From Pseudomonadota bacterium (lineage in GTDB: Bacteria > Pseudomonadota > Alphaproteobacteria > Rhodospirillales > Rhodospirillaceae): a DNA stretch of 51,643 nt. The position numbers were made by a program, and so were the translations under genes. The stretch is from contig JAIUPE010000012.1 of NCBI GenBank assembly GCA_020160875.1, positions 1 through 51,643 of the forward strand, written 5' to 3'. This document shows positions 1-7,882 of this stretch, piece by piece; positions within the stretch are counted from its first letter, which is position 1, and every line of letters begins with the position of its first letter. The notes beneath the pieces are model-generated. The model ran no database searches and had not been told where the DNA came from. It saw only the letters and a list, made by a program, of their open reading frames with translations.

Positions 1-44
1 GCGCCGAACTCATGAAGGCCATCGACACGGTTTTGTCGGCGTAG
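1..44 (+). CDS. 3' end of an unidentified gene
   Basis: The first bases read in frame from position 3 as AELMKAIDTVLSA and then a TAG stop at 42-44. The run has normal amino-acid composition and looks like an amphipathic C-terminal helix, but it is too short to assign. It could equally be chance coding. Confidence 0.35.
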   Translation, partial: AELMKAIDTVLSA

Positions 45-63
45 GTCGCGCCGGCGGCGGGGC

Positions 64-84
64 AAATTATATCAGATATAATTT
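64..84. promoter_or_regulatory. Perfect 21-nt AT-rich palindrome, candidate operator
   Basis: Arms AAATTATATC and GATATAATTT are exact reverse complements around a single A at 74. It is a strikingly AT-rich island in GC-rich DNA, 20 bp past the preceding stop codon. Symmetry and length suit a dimeric winged-helix regulator, and a MarR gene lies 210 bp away. No gene starts immediately downstream, so function is inference. Confidence 0.4.
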
Positions 85-200
85 TCGCCGATTCCCGACT
101 GGTTTCGCACACCTCGCAAAACCCGCACACGTTGGGAAGTGTCGCGCATGATGCGCGCACAGAATGCGCAAACGATGTGAGGACAACGGGACGGGCGGCG

Positions 201-330
201 TTACAGCTTGATCAGCTGACGGAGGACTTTTTCCAATCGTAGCAAAAATCGCACTGCGATTTTTGGTGCGATCCCCCGGAGGGTTGATTCTGGAATTACA
301 GCTTGATCAGCTGACGGAGGACTTTTTCCA
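201..330. repeat. 35-bp direct repeat of the marR 3' end (201-235 and 296-330)
   Basis: Bases 201-235 and 296-330 are identical over 35 positions. The right copy is the last 11 codons and stop of the MarR gene (EKVLRQLIKL plus TAA on the minus strand). The left copy is a detached duplicate just past the gene. Both copies begin exactly at the stop codon. The 60 bp between them hold a long palindrome and do not resemble either flank, so this is not a plain tandem duplication. Confidence 0.9.
236..272 (-). terminator. Hairpin downstream of marR
   Basis: A 37-nt inverted repeat: the inner 10 bp (AAAAATCGCA / TGCGATTTTT) are perfect, and the full 18-nt arms match at about 14 positions. On the minus strand it lies 23 bp after the marR stop, with a T-run in the 3' arm, so it can act as an intrinsic terminator. 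It also abuts the left copy of the 35-bp repeat exactly, so it may be an inserted palindromic element. Confidence 0.5.
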
Positions 331-811
331 TATTGACCGCCAGCGCCCAACGCTCTTCCTGAGTCAGGGTCTCGAGCGCACGCGACAACTGTTGGAGTGG
401 GTCGCCGCGCAGCAGGCTCTCGCCTTCATCCGTCAGCACCAAGCGATGGACGCGGCGGTCCTGTTTGTCGCCAACACGGCGCAGGTAACCTTTGCGCACA
501 AGCGCGGCGACGGTTTGTGATGCCGTGCCTTTGGTCGTTCCTTGGAATTGCGCGAAGCCCGTGACGGTGCGGCGCTCGATGGTCGCCTCGTCAAAATAGC
601 GCATGGCCGCCCACTGAGCTGGATTCAGCCCGGGCGTGTAGCCAAGATTATAGGCAGCCTTGCCCACCTGTTCGATCAGGCGAGCCAGGCCCCTCGTTGA
701 AAGCTTGGGGTCGCTACGCACGATGTTATTATTTTGAAGCTGACAAAGATTCCCCTCGAGCGGGCAATATATCCGGTCGTCGTTCGAACAAGAAGCAAAT
801 TGCTTCACCAA
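296..811 (-). CDS. MarR-family winged-helix transcriptional regulator
   Basis: A protein of up to 171 aa with MarR features: a dimerisation helix before LNPAQWAAMRYF, a recognition helix around GTTKGTASQTVAALVRKGYL, and the wing RVGDKQDRRVHRLVLTDEG near residues 110-130. Proteins of this family are dimeric repressors that sense small aromatic ligands or oxidants. The open frame begins with TTG at 811. A GTG about 30 codons later is an alternative start, and the N-terminal stretch with three Cys residues may not be translated. It is divergent from pyrD, whose control it could share, but that is inference. Its 3' tail is duplicated downstream. Confidence 0.85.
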   Translation of the reverse strand: MVKQFASCSNDDRIYCPLEGNLCQLQNNNIVRSDPKLSTRGLARLIEQVGKAAYNLGYTPGLNPAQWAAMRYFDEATIERRTVTGFAQFQGTTKGTASQTVAALVRKGYLRRVGDKQDRRVHRLVLTDEGESLLRGDPLQQLSRALETLTQEERWALAVNMEKVLRQLIKL

Positions 812-935
812 AATGAACCGCTATACAACGCACCCACGCCAAAAAACGCTGCACACAACGGCAGATAAATTTGGAGTCCTTACAAACCCCACCTGCGGTG
901 GCTTTCATGCGACTGCATATCAAAATTGATCGCAT

Positions 936-1994
936 ATGATGTTGGATCCATTTCATATTTTGCGTCCATTTCTGTTCAAGATGGACAGCGAGCGAGCCCA
1001 TAAGGTCGCGCTACTTGGCCTAAGGTCGCGGCTCGCTACGGTATTTTATTCCGCGCCGGTCAACGATCCGGTCCTGCATCAGACAGTGTGGAACCGGCTA
1101 TTCCCAAACCCGATCGGATTAGCGGCGGGCTTCGACAAAAACGCGGTGGCGTTCGAAGCCGCGCTCGATCTCGGCTTTGGCTTCGTGGAAGTCGGCGGCG
1201 TTACGCCGCTTGCCCAGAAAGGCAATCCAAAGCCGCGTCTGTTTCGTCTTAATGAAGATCGCGGCGTCATCAACCGCATGGGCTTCAACAACGATGGTCT
1301 CGCGGTGGTCGAAGCGCGTCTCAAGGCGCGCACTTCAAGACGCGGGATCGTCGGCGTCAATCTCGGCAAGAACAAGGATCAGACCGATCCCACCGCCGAC
1401 TACGCGACCCTTGCCGGCGCGCTTGCGCCATTTGCCGACTTCCTCGTCATCAATGTGTCGTCGCCCAACACCCCGGGTTTACGCGCACTGCAAAGCGCCG
1501 AACCCTTGATCGCCATCATCCGTGCCGCGCGTGCAGCGATGACGAGCCAAGCGCCGCCGCTCCTGATCAAGATCGCACCGGATCTCACGCCGGAAGATCT
1601 CGCCGAAGCCGTGAAAGCTGCACGCGCGGAGAAGCTCGACGGTATTGTTGTTTCGAATACCACCGTCAGCCGGCCCGATTCTCTGCGGTCCGGGCACCGT
1701 GCGGAAACCGGCGGTCTCAGCGGTGCACCGGTGTTCGAGCTTTCCACCCGCATGCTTTCGGAGGTCTACAAACTGACCGAGGGCGCGATCCCGCTTATCG
1801 GCGTGGGCGGCGTCGCTAGCGGCGCCGATGCTTACGCCAAGATCCGCGCGGGCGCCGCGCTGGTGCAACTCTACTCGGCGCTCGTGTTTGAAGGCCCCGC
1901 TCTCGTCAATAAGATCAACACGGAACTCGCCGCGCTCCTGAAGCGCGATGGGTTCGCGTCCGTCGCCGCCGCTGTTGGAGCCGATCATCGATGA
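936..1994 (+). CDS. pyrD: Dihydroorotate dehydrogenase (quinone), class 2
   Basis: 352 aa. It oxidises dihydroorotate to orotate with FMN and the membrane quinone pool, the fourth step of pyrimidine synthesis. Visible motifs are the N-terminal amphipathic membrane helix, GLAAGFDKNA, EVGGVTPLAQKGNPKPRLFR, INRMGFNN, the active-site segment INVSSPNTPGLR (class 2 Ser), IKIAPDL, VVSNTT and the FMN phosphate site IGVGGVASG. Start codons ATGATG lie at 936 and 939. A small inverted repeat (ATCAA-AA-TTGAT, 919-930) sits directly before the start in the marR/pyrD divergent spacer. The stop overlaps the next gene by 4 nt, so the two are translationally coupled. Confidence 0.96.
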   Translation: MMLDPFHILRPFLFKMDSERAHKVALLGLRSRLATVFYSAPVNDPVLHQTVWNRLFPNPIGLAAGFDKNAVAFEAALDLGFGFVEVGGVTPLAQKGNPKPRLFRLNEDRGVINRMGFNNDGLAVVEARLKARTSRRGIVGVNLGKNKDQTDPTADYATLAGALAPFADFLVINVSSPNTPGLRALQSAEPLIAIIRAARAAMTSQAPPLLIKIAPDLTPEDLAEAVKAARAEKLDGIVVSNTTVSRPDSLRSGHRAETGGLSGAPVFELSTRMLSEVYKLTEGAIPLIGVGGVASGADAYAKIRAGAALVQLYSALVFEGPALVNKINTELAALLKRDGFASVAAAVGADHR

Positions 1995-2860
1995 GTTTGC
2001 GCGCGATCTCCGGCCTCAGCGAAATCCAGAGCGACTTCGACGGCTTCATTCTTGATCTGTGGGGGCTCGTACATGACGGTGAAAAACCTTATCCGCCGTC
2101 CGCCGATACGCTTCGCGCGTTGAAAGCCGCCGGAAAGAAAACGATTCTGCTGTCCAACGCCCCGCGCCGCGCCCACGCGCTTGTCGACGCGATGACCAAA
2201 ATGGGCATCAGCCGCGATCTCTATGGTGAAGTCCTCTCGTCCGGTGAGGCTACCCGCGCCGCGCTTATCAAGAAGGACGATCCGTTCTTCGCGGCGCTCG
2301 GCAACGCGGTTTATCACCTTGGCCCCGACCGGGACCGCAGCGTGTTCGAAGATACAGGCCTTACCATTGTCCCTGATCTCGCCGCCGCCAGCTTCATCCT
2401 CAATACCGGTCCCGTCAGTCTGGACGAGAAGGTCGAAGATTATCTCGCTGTGTTGGAACAGGGCGCGAAACGCAAGCTTCCGATGGTCTGCGCGAACCCC
2501 GACTTCGTCGTGATTCGCGGCGGCCGTCCCATCGTCTGCGCGGGCGCCATCGCGGCGCGTTACAGGGAGATGGGCGGCGCTGTGGCCCTTCGCGGAAAAC
2601 CCGATCCGAAAATCTATCATCTTGCCGTCGAAACCCTCGGCCTCGATCCAAAGAAAGTGGCCGTCGTCGGCGACGCGCTGGAAACGGATGTGAAAGGCGC
2701 GCGCGCGAGCGGCCTTGCTTCAGTTTGGTGCACCGGCGGAATCCACGCCGAAGCCTTGGGCGTGAGATATGGCGAAGCCGCCGATTGCGCGAAAGCCGAG
2801 GTTTTGGCGCGGCGTGAAGGCCAGATGCCGACGTTCGCGATCCGCGGATTCTACTGGTAA
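1991..2860 (+). CDS. HAD-superfamily class IIA hydrolase (TIGR01459-type, NagD-like)
   Basis: 289 aa. HAD motif I is FILDLWGLVHDG, motif II LLSNAPRR, the lysine motif RGKPDPKIYHLA, and motif III/IV VAVVGDALETDVKGA. The cap insertion typical of class IIA lies between motifs II and III. The acid usually found two residues after the nucleophile Asp is Trp, a pattern I associate with this alphaproteobacterial subfamily, so phosphatase substrate and even activity are uncertain. It overlaps pyrD by ATGA and meets nadK tail to tail with no intervening base. A nucleotide or sugar phosphate is the likely substrate class, by family only. Confidence 0.88.
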   Translation: MSLRAISGLSEIQSDFDGFILDLWGLVHDGEKPYPPSADTLRALKAAGKKTILLSNAPRRAHALVDAMTKMGISRDLYGEVLSSGEATRAALIKKDDPFFAALGNAVYHLGPDRDRSVFEDTGLTIVPDLAAASFILNTGPVSLDEKVEDYLAVLEQGAKRKLPMVCANPDFVVIRGGRPIVCAGAIAARYREMGGAVALRGKPDPKIYHLAVETLGLDPKKVAVVGDALETDVKGARASGLASVWCTGGIHAEALGVRYGEAADCAKAEVLARREGQMPTFAIRGFYW

Positions 2861-3628
2861 TTACGGCTCGAACTGCTCGGCCACGATACGTTCTTCCAGA
2901 TTGTGTTCCGGATCGAACAGGACGCGCAGCGCAATCGTGCGGTCTTCGCGCACCGTCACGTCCACCACATCGCGCACTTCCTCGCGGTCGGCTACGGCGG
3001 ACACGGGACGCTTATCGGCTTCCAAGAGTTCAAGGCGGACCGTCGCGGTTCTCGGCAGCAAGGCGCCGCGCCAGCGGCGGGGGCGGAAAGCGCTGATCGG
3101 CGTCATTGCGAGCAGATTGGCGCCAACCGGCAGCACCGGTCCGTGGACCGAGAGATTGTAGGCGCTCGAACCCGCCGGCGTGCACACCAGGATCCCGTCG
3201 CAAATCAGCTCGCTCATGCGTTCGCGGCCGTCCACCGAGATGCGGACTTTCGCCGCTTGGCGCGTCTGACGCAGCATCGAAACTTCATTGATCGCCAGGG
3301 CTTCGACCTGCTTGCCATCCGCGGTCGTGGCTTTCATCCGTAACGGATACAGCGAAACCTCAGCGGCGCGTGCGAGACGCTCGGGTAAATCTTCGTCGTC
3401 ATAACGGTTCATGAGGAAGCCGACCGTGCCGCGATGCATGCCGAAGATCGGCGCATCGGCGGACATATAAGTGTGCAGCGCCTCGAGCATGAAGCCGTCA
3501 CCGCCCAGGGCTACGATCACGTCGGCCTTCTTGGGATCGTGCTGGCCGTAACGCTTGATGAGTGCTTGAAGGGCATCCTCTGCCTGCGGCGTATCGGCCG
3601 CAACGAAAGCCACGCGCGAGAAGCTCAT
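2861..3628 (-). CDS. nadK: NAD kinase
   Basis: 255 aa, typical for the short bacterial form. It phosphorylates NAD to NADP with ATP or polyphosphate. The GGDG motif is in [14 protein letters not shown], followed by [14 protein letters not shown], the NE motif AINEVSMLR, and the glycine/serine-rich [15 protein letters not shown] segment. The ATG at 3628 lies 3 bp after the moaA stop, so it is the last gene of a DUF3553-moaA-nadK operon. Its stop codon directly abuts the opposing HAD gene's stop. Confidence 0.93.
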   Translation of the reverse strand: MSFSRVAFVAADTPQAEDALQALIKRYGQHDPKKADVIVALGGDGFMLEALHTYMSADAPIFGMHRGTVGFLMNRYDDEDLPERLARAAEVSLYPLRMKATTADGKQVEALAINEVSMLRQTRQAAKVRISVDGRERMSELICDGILVCTPAGSSAYNLSVHGPVLPVGANLLAMTPISAFRPRRWRGALLPRTATVRLELLEADKRPVSAVADREEVRDVVDVTVREDRTIALRVLFDPEHNLEERIVAEQFEP

Positions 3629-3631
3629 GTG

Positions 3632-4621
3632 CTAACCGCCCGTCACGTTCATATGCCGCGCTACCGCCGGGCGTTTGTGGTGGCGGTCGATGACGAAGTC
3701 GTGGCCCTTCGGCTTGCGCGTGATGGCTTCGCGGATCGCTTGCATCAGTTGCTCGTTGCTTTCGCTGGTCCGTAGCGGCGCGCGCAGGTCGGCAGCGTCG
3801 TCCTGGCCCAGGCACATGTACAAGGTGCCGGTGCAGGTCAGGCGCACGCGATTGCAGGACTCGCAGAAGTTATGGGTCATCGGCGTGATGAAGCCGACCC
3901 GGCCGCCGGTTTCGCGCACGCGCATGTAGCGCGCGGGCCCGCCGGTCGTGTCGGGAATGGAATCCAGCGTCCATTTTTGGGCAAGCTTCGCGCGCACCAT
4001 GGACAAGGGCAGGTACTGTTCGGTGCGGTCGCCGTCGATATCGCCCATGGGCATCGTCTCGATGAATACGAGGTCGAAGTTCTCCCGGCCGCACCAGCCA
4101 ACGAATTCGATGAACTCGTCCTCGTTCACGTCGCGCATGGCCACGACGTTGATCTTCACCTTGAGGCCCGCGGCTTTCGCGGCGCGGACGCCCTCCATCA
4201 CCTGGGCATGGTTGCCCCAACGTGTGATGGTCTTGAAGCGCTCCGGGTCGAGAGAGTCGAGCGAGATATTGATTCGCTTTACACCGGCCTTGGCGAGGCC
4301 TTCGGCATACAAGGGAAGCTGCGTGCCGTTGGTCGTGAGGGTCAGCTCGTCGAGCGTCCCGGCTTTCAGATGGCGGCCGAGGCTGTTGAACAGCTCAATG
4401 ATGTTGCGGCGCACCAACGGTTCACCGCCGGTGATTCGGAGTTTCCGCACCCCAAGGTCCACGAAGGCCGAGCACAGCCGGTCCAACTCCTCCAGCGAAA
4501 GAAGGTCCTTCTTCGGCAGGAAGGTCATGTTTTCCGCCATGCAGTACACGCAGCGAAGATCGCAACGGTCCGTCACGGAAACGCGCAGGTAGCTGATGGA
4601 ACGGCCAAACGGATCGATCAT
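3632..4621 (-). CDS. moaA: GTP 3',8-cyclase, molybdenum cofactor synthesis
   Basis: 329 aa radical-SAM enzyme making 3',8-cyclo-GTP, the first step of molybdopterin formation, together with MoaC. The N-terminal 4Fe-4S cluster motif is CDLRCVYC. The C-terminal cluster cysteines lie in [14 protein letters not shown] and further on in MCLGQ. The protein ends in the conserved Gly-Gly tail (NVTGG). ATG at 4621 is preceded by an AAGGA ribosome site. It lies 19 bp downstream of the DUF3553 gene. No other moa or moe gene is in the window. Confidence 0.96.
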   Translation of the reverse strand: MIDPFGRSISYLRVSVTDRCDLRCVYCMAENMTFLPKKDLLSLEELDRLCSAFVDLGVRKLRITGGEPLVRRNIIELFNSLGRHLKAGTLDELTLTTNGTQLPLYAEGLAKAGVKRINISLDSLDPERFKTITRWGNHAQVMEGVRAAKAAGLKVKINVVAMRDVNEDEFIEFVGWCGRENFDLVFIETMPMGDIDGDRTEQYLPLSMVRAKLAQKWTLDSIPDTTGGPARYMRVRETGGRVGFITPMTHNFCESCNRVRLTCTGTLYMCLGQDDAADLRAPLRTSESNEQLMQAIREAITRKPKGHDFVIDRHHKRPAVARHMNVTGG

Positions 4622-4640
4622 TGTCCTTAGATAGCTGATT

Positions 4641-4826
4641 TTAGGCCCGGCGCGAGCCGTCTTCGACCACGACCAGTTTTACCACAGCCATGTTCAGGGT
4701 CACTTTACCGGCATTTTCGAAGTTCGCCGTGACCCGATTGCCGACCGCCGATTGCACCTGGCCTAGGCCCCACTCGGGCTGGTCCGGATTCCGTACAAGC
4801 ATACCGGGCGTGAACTCGTCATGCAT
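4641..4826 (-). CDS. DUF3553-domain small protein
   Basis: 61 aa, almost all one DUF3553 domain: [20 protein letters not shown], then a short beta-rich stretch with [11 protein letters not shown]. The same fold-like segment is known at the end of some helicases and as stand-alone small proteins in alphaproteobacteria. No biochemical role is established. It precedes moaA by 19 bp and is probably the first gene of that operon. Start is ATG at 4826. Confidence 0.8.
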   Translation of the reverse strand: MHDEFTPGMLVRNPDQPEWGLGQVQSAVGNRVTANFENAGKVTLNMAVVKLVVVEDGSRRA

Positions 4827-4942
4827 GCAACAATTCCGCTATCTACCTGTTAATTCGTCGGTATTCCTGTTTTAGATGCTTTCGAGGCCGCTGTCTGCCC
4901 TGCTAAACTCTCTGCGGTGTGGGGATTGGGGTTTTAGGGGTT

Positions 4943-5602
4943 ATGAACGATTCGGACCTGGAGCTGGCACAGCTTCTGTGTACGCGCCTTTGCCACGACT
5001 TGGCGGGTCCCATCGGCGCCGTCGCGGCGGGGGTCGAGCTCATTGGCGATGACCCGTCCATGGCGGACGCGGAAACCATCGGCCTTATCGGTGATAGTTC
5101 CAGCGCCGCCTCACGCAAGCTCAAGTTTCTGCGCGCGGCGCTCGGCCTGGCGCAAAGCACCGCCGGCGATCTCAAAGGGCTCGTCGAAGACTACATCACG
5201 ACCACCGCCGGCCCCGGTGCGCGCATCGAAGTCACATGGCCTGCGGCGCCTCAACTCGATAAGGCCGCGCGCGCGTTCGGTCCGATGTGGATCCAGTCGG
5301 TTCTCAATGTCTGCCTTCTCACGCTGGAAGCGCAGCCAGGATGTCGGAGTCTTGAGATCGCGGTGGAAACCGCCACGTCCGTGAAACTTTCGCTGACCGC
5401 GCGCACCGCCGCAGGCCGCACCGTCAACCCGCGTGAGGATTTGAGAAACGCCGCCCTTGGCCAGACAAACGGGGGCCTCACCGCCAAGACGGTCCAGGCC
5501 TATTTCGCCGGCAAGATGATCCGCGGCGCCGGCGGCACGATGACGCTTTCCACGCTACCCGACGGGCTTACCGTCGCCGTGGATGTCCCGGCCTTCTCAT
5601 GA
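4943..5602 (+). CDS. chpT: ChpT-like histidine phosphotransferase
   Basis: 219 aa from ATG 4943, which has AGGGG 4 bp upstream; an in-frame GTG at 4919 is less likely. The dimerisation helix carries the H-box LCTRLCHDLAGPIGAV, with His18 as the phospho-acceptor. It is followed by a degenerate Bergerat-type domain without a convincing ATP site, as in ChpT (PF10090). In Caulobacter ChpT relays phosphate from CckA to CtrA and CpdR. Here it lies 1.3 kb from ctrA, overlaps a single-domain receiver by 4 nt and is followed by cheR, supporting a role in the CtrA pathway. Exact orthology is inferred. Confidence 0.8.
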   Translation: MNDSDLELAQLLCTRLCHDLAGPIGAVAAGVELIGDDPSMADAETIGLIGDSSSAASRKLKFLRAALGLAQSTAGDLKGLVEDYITTTAGPGARIEVTWPAAPQLDKAARAFGPMWIQSVLNVCLLTLEAQPGCRSLEIAVETATSVKLSLTARTAAGRTVNPREDLRNAALGQTNGGLTAKTVQAYFAGKMIRGAGGTMTLSTLPDGLTVAVDVPAFS

Positions 5603-5967
5603 AGTTTTGCCTGGTGGTCGATGACTCTCGTGTTATCCGTCGCGTCGCCGCCAAGATCGTTCAGGATCTTGGCTTCGACGCCGAGGAGGCCGACAACGGC
5701 CGTAAGGCTCTCAATGCGTGTGCCATCCGCATGCCGGACGTGATGCTCATTGATTCGGAGATGCCCGATCTCGGTGGCCTCGAGACCGTGACGGCGCTGC
5801 GCAAGATGCCCGGCGGCGATAAAGTCGTCGTTATTTTCTGTGCCACCGAGAACGAACCGGCGTTCATCCGCGAGGCTCTGGCTGCAGGCGGCAACGAGTA
5901 CATCATGAAGCCCTTCGACAGCGAGATCGTCCGCAGCAAGTTCCTGCTGCTCGATCTCCTGGGTTAG
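5599..5967 (+). CDS. Single-domain response regulator (CheY/CpdR-like)
   Basis: 122 aa, only a receiver domain. The acidic pair is Asp8-Asp9, the phospho-acceptor Asp52 sits in MLIDSEMP, the switch Thr is in FCATEN near residue 82, and the conserved Lys is in YIMKPF. There is no output domain. The ATGA overlap with the ChpT-like gene implies coupled translation and suggests that it may take phosphate from that protein. Candidates are a CheY acting on the flagellar motor or a CpdR-type adaptor. Sequence alone does not choose between them. Confidence 0.9.
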   Translation: MKFCLVVDDSRVIRRVAAKIVQDLGFDAEEADNGRKALNACAIRMPDVMLIDSEMPDLGGLETVTALRKMPGGDKVVVIFCATENEPAFIREALAAGGNEYIMKPFDSEIVRSKFLLLDLLG

Positions 5968-5975
5968 GAGGGCGC

Positions 5976-6830
5976 TTGGTTCCGGACGACTTCGAATATG
6001 CCGCGCGGCTGATGAAGGAACGTTCCGGGCTCGTGCTGACGCGCGACAAAAGCTATCTGCTCGAGAACCGCCTGATGCCTATGGTGCGTCAGCATAACTT
6101 CAAGTCGTTCCACGAGCTTGTCGCGGCGCTGCGCGCTGGCGATCCGGCTCTGCAATCGAGCGCGGTCGACGCCATGATGGCCAAGGACACCGCCTTTTTC
6201 CGCGATTGGAAGCCGTTTGTGCACTTCTCCAAGATCGTGCTGCCGAACATCCTTTTCGCCCGCCGCGATCGTAAGCAGTTCCGCGTGCTGTGCGCGGGCG
6301 TTTCGACGGGGCAAGAAGCGTATTCCGTCGCGATGTCCCTCCGTGAATCCGCCGCGCAGTTTTCGGGTTGGCGCGCCGAGATCGTGGGCGTCGATCTGTC
6401 CGCGAGCGCCATCGCTTCGGCGATCAACGGACACTACAGTCAATTCGACGTCCAGCGCGGCCTGCCGATCAAGGCGCTCCTACGCCATTTCACCAAGGAC
6501 GACGACGGATGGCAGCTGAGCAGCGACGTGCGCGATATGGTGAAGTTCCAGACTTGGAACCTTCTCACCGATATCTACCCCTTGGGCCGCTTTGACGCCA
6601 TTTTGTGCCGTAACGTCATGGTCTATCTCGATCTCCAGGCGAAAATCGATCTCTTGCAGAAGATCAGCCGCAGCATGGCGGACGACGGTGTTCTGTATCT
6701 CGGGACGCAGGAACCACTCACGGGCGTTTCGGCGGCGTTCCGGCCTGTGAATCGCGATCTCGGCATTTACGCCGTGCACCGGCCGGACAAAATCCAGCTC
6801 AACTCCCTCGCGCTGCCGCAAAAGCACTAG
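5976..6830 (+). CDS. cheR: Chemotaxis protein methyltransferase CheR
   Basis: 284 aa S-adenosylmethionine-dependent enzyme that methylates receptor glutamates. The N-terminal helical domain holds RSGLVLTRDKSYLLENRL. The SAM-binding region has VLCAGVSTGQEAYSVAMSL and EIVGVDLSASAI, then the CheR-typical DAILCRNVMVYLD. The start is a TTG at 5976, chosen because a perfect AGGAGG ends 4 bp before it. It lies 8 bp after the receiver gene. No cheA, cheW, cheB or receptor gene is in the window, so this is a detached chemotaxis operon. Confidence 0.93.
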   Translation: MVPDDFEYAARLMKERSGLVLTRDKSYLLENRLMPMVRQHNFKSFHELVAALRAGDPALQSSAVDAMMAKDTAFFRDWKPFVHFSKIVLPNILFARRDRKQFRVLCAGVSTGQEAYSVAMSLRESAAQFSGWRAEIVGVDLSASAIASAINGHYSQFDVQRGLPIKALLRHFTKDDDGWQLSSDVRDMVKFQTWNLLTDIYPLGRFDAILCRNVMVYLDLQAKIDLLQKISRSMADDGVLYLGTQEPLTGVSAAFRPVNRDLGIYAVHRPDKIQLNSLALPQKH

Positions 6831-6841
6831 GCGCAAACAAA

Positions 6842-6872
6842 AAAGGCGCGGCGCCGAGGGCGCCGCGCCTTT
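6842..6872. terminator. Bidirectional terminator between cheR and ctrA
   Basis: A perfect 14-bp stem (AAAGGCGCGGCGCC / GGCGCCGCGCCTTT) with loop GAG lies between the convergent stops of cheR (6830) and ctrA (6891). The A-tract on the left and T-tract on the right give U-runs in both directions. Confidence 0.93.
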
Positions 6873-6890
6873 GGTGTCGATGAAACGCCG

Positions 6891-7610
6891 TTAAGCGTTG
6901 ACGGCTTTCTTGACGCTCGGCGCGGCTTCCGCCGCTTCGCTTTCGCGCAGCACGTAACCGCGGCCCCACACCGTCTCGATGTAGCTTTCGCCTCCGGTCG
7001 CGGTCGCCAGCTTCTTGCGAAGCTTGCAGATGAAGACGTCGATGATCTTCAGCTCCGGCTCGTCCATGCCGCCGTACAGGTGGTTCAGGAACTGTTCCTT
7101 CGTCAGCGTCGTGCCCTTGCGCAGCGCGAGCAGTTCGAGGATGCCGTATTCCTTGCCCGTGAGATGGAGCGGCTGATCGTCCACTTCCGCCGTGCGGGCT
7201 TCCAGGTTTACGGCCAAACGGCCGACCTGGACCTTGGGCTGAGCGTGACCCTTGGAGCGGCGGACGATAGCTTGAATTCGCGCGATGAGTTCGTCGCGGT
7301 TGAACGGCTTGGTCAGATAGTCGTCGGCGCCGACGCCGAAACCTTGGACCTTCTTATCGGCCTCTTGCAGGCCCGAGAGGATCAGGACCGGGGTCGCGAT
7401 CTTGGAGCTGCGGAGCTGGCGGATCACGTCCATGCCGTCCATATCGGGCAGCATCAAATCCAGGATAATCAGGTCGTAATCGTAAATTTTACCGAGATCG
7501 AGACCGTCTTCTCCGAGATCGGTCGAATCGATGACCCAATCCTCTTTCCGAAGCATGGCGGTGATGGCTTGAGCGGTTGAGGGATCATCCTCAACGAGAA
7601 GAATACGCAT
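6891..7610 (-). CDS. ctrA: Cell-cycle master response regulator CtrA
   Basis: 239 aa from ATG 7610 (MRILLVEDD); a frame extension to 7640 is unlikely. The receiver has Asp8-Asp9, phospho-acceptor Asp51 in ILDLMLPD and Lys in YLTKPF. The OmpR-type winged helix includes [32 protein letters not shown] and the wing WGRGYVLR, matching CtrA. The C-terminus ends KKAVNA, so the Ala-Ala degron known in Caulobacter CtrA is not exact. In alphaproteobacteria CtrA activates flagellar, pilus and division genes and can block replication initiation. Its position divergent from fliI and near the ChpT-like gene fits that role. Confidence 0.96.
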   Translation of the reverse strand: MRILLVEDDPSTAQAITAMLRKEDWVIDSTDLGEDGLDLGKIYDYDLIILDLMLPDMDGMDVIRQLRSSKIATPVLILSGLQEADKKVQGFGVGADDYLTKPFNRDELIARIQAIVRRSKGHAQPKVQVGRLAVNLEARTAEVDDQPLHLTGKEYGILELLALRKGTTLTKEQFLNHLYGGMDEPELKIIDVFICKLRKKLATATGGESYIETVWGRGYVLRESEAAEAAPSVKKAVNA

Positions 7611-7640
7611 GATGTTGTGCCCCCGAGTAACCCCGCACAC

Positions 7641-7882
7641 TACATTCCGTTAAGGAGATTAACATGGGTCGGTAACCCCTCCTAACGAAACCTTGCCGCG
7701 AATTCCGTCCTTCTGGCCGTCCCGCAGCGGTGCAATGTCTTAAGGATTCCTCATTAACCTTTCCCAAAGGTTAACGTCATTAACCTTCTCGGTAATTTTT
7801 GCCTAGTTTTTTGGGGAGTTGTTAACGAGGCCCCGGCTAGGCTCTCTCCACCAGCGTAAAAGCGATTCGAGGACGGCTCTAA
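7641..7882. promoter_or_regulatory. Divergent ctrA/fliI control region with palindromic TTAA boxes and GANTC sites
   Basis: The 242-bp spacer holds six TTAA motifs (7650, 7659, 7740, 7754, 7771, 7780, with a seventh at 7822). Two of them form a perfect inverted repeat: arms TTAACCTTT and AAAGGTTAA around CCC, 7754-7774. A further TTAACC follows at 7780. GATTC sites at 7745 and 7864 match the CcrM methylation motif GANTC. CtrA recognises TTAA half sites, so autoregulation and joint control of fliI are plausible. The canonical TTAA-N7-TTAA spacing is not present, so the site type is uncertain. Confidence 0.6.

Noticed and set aside
729-1001. 90-codon minus-strand frame across the marR/pyrD spacer
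   Set aside because: It overlaps the N-termini of both real genes, is Cys/Arg-rich with no domain, and lacks a ribosome site.
7740-7783. Canonical CtrA full site TTAA-N7-TTAA
   Set aside because: Measured gaps between TTAA motifs are 10, 13 and 5, never 7, so only half sites and a palindrome are claimed.
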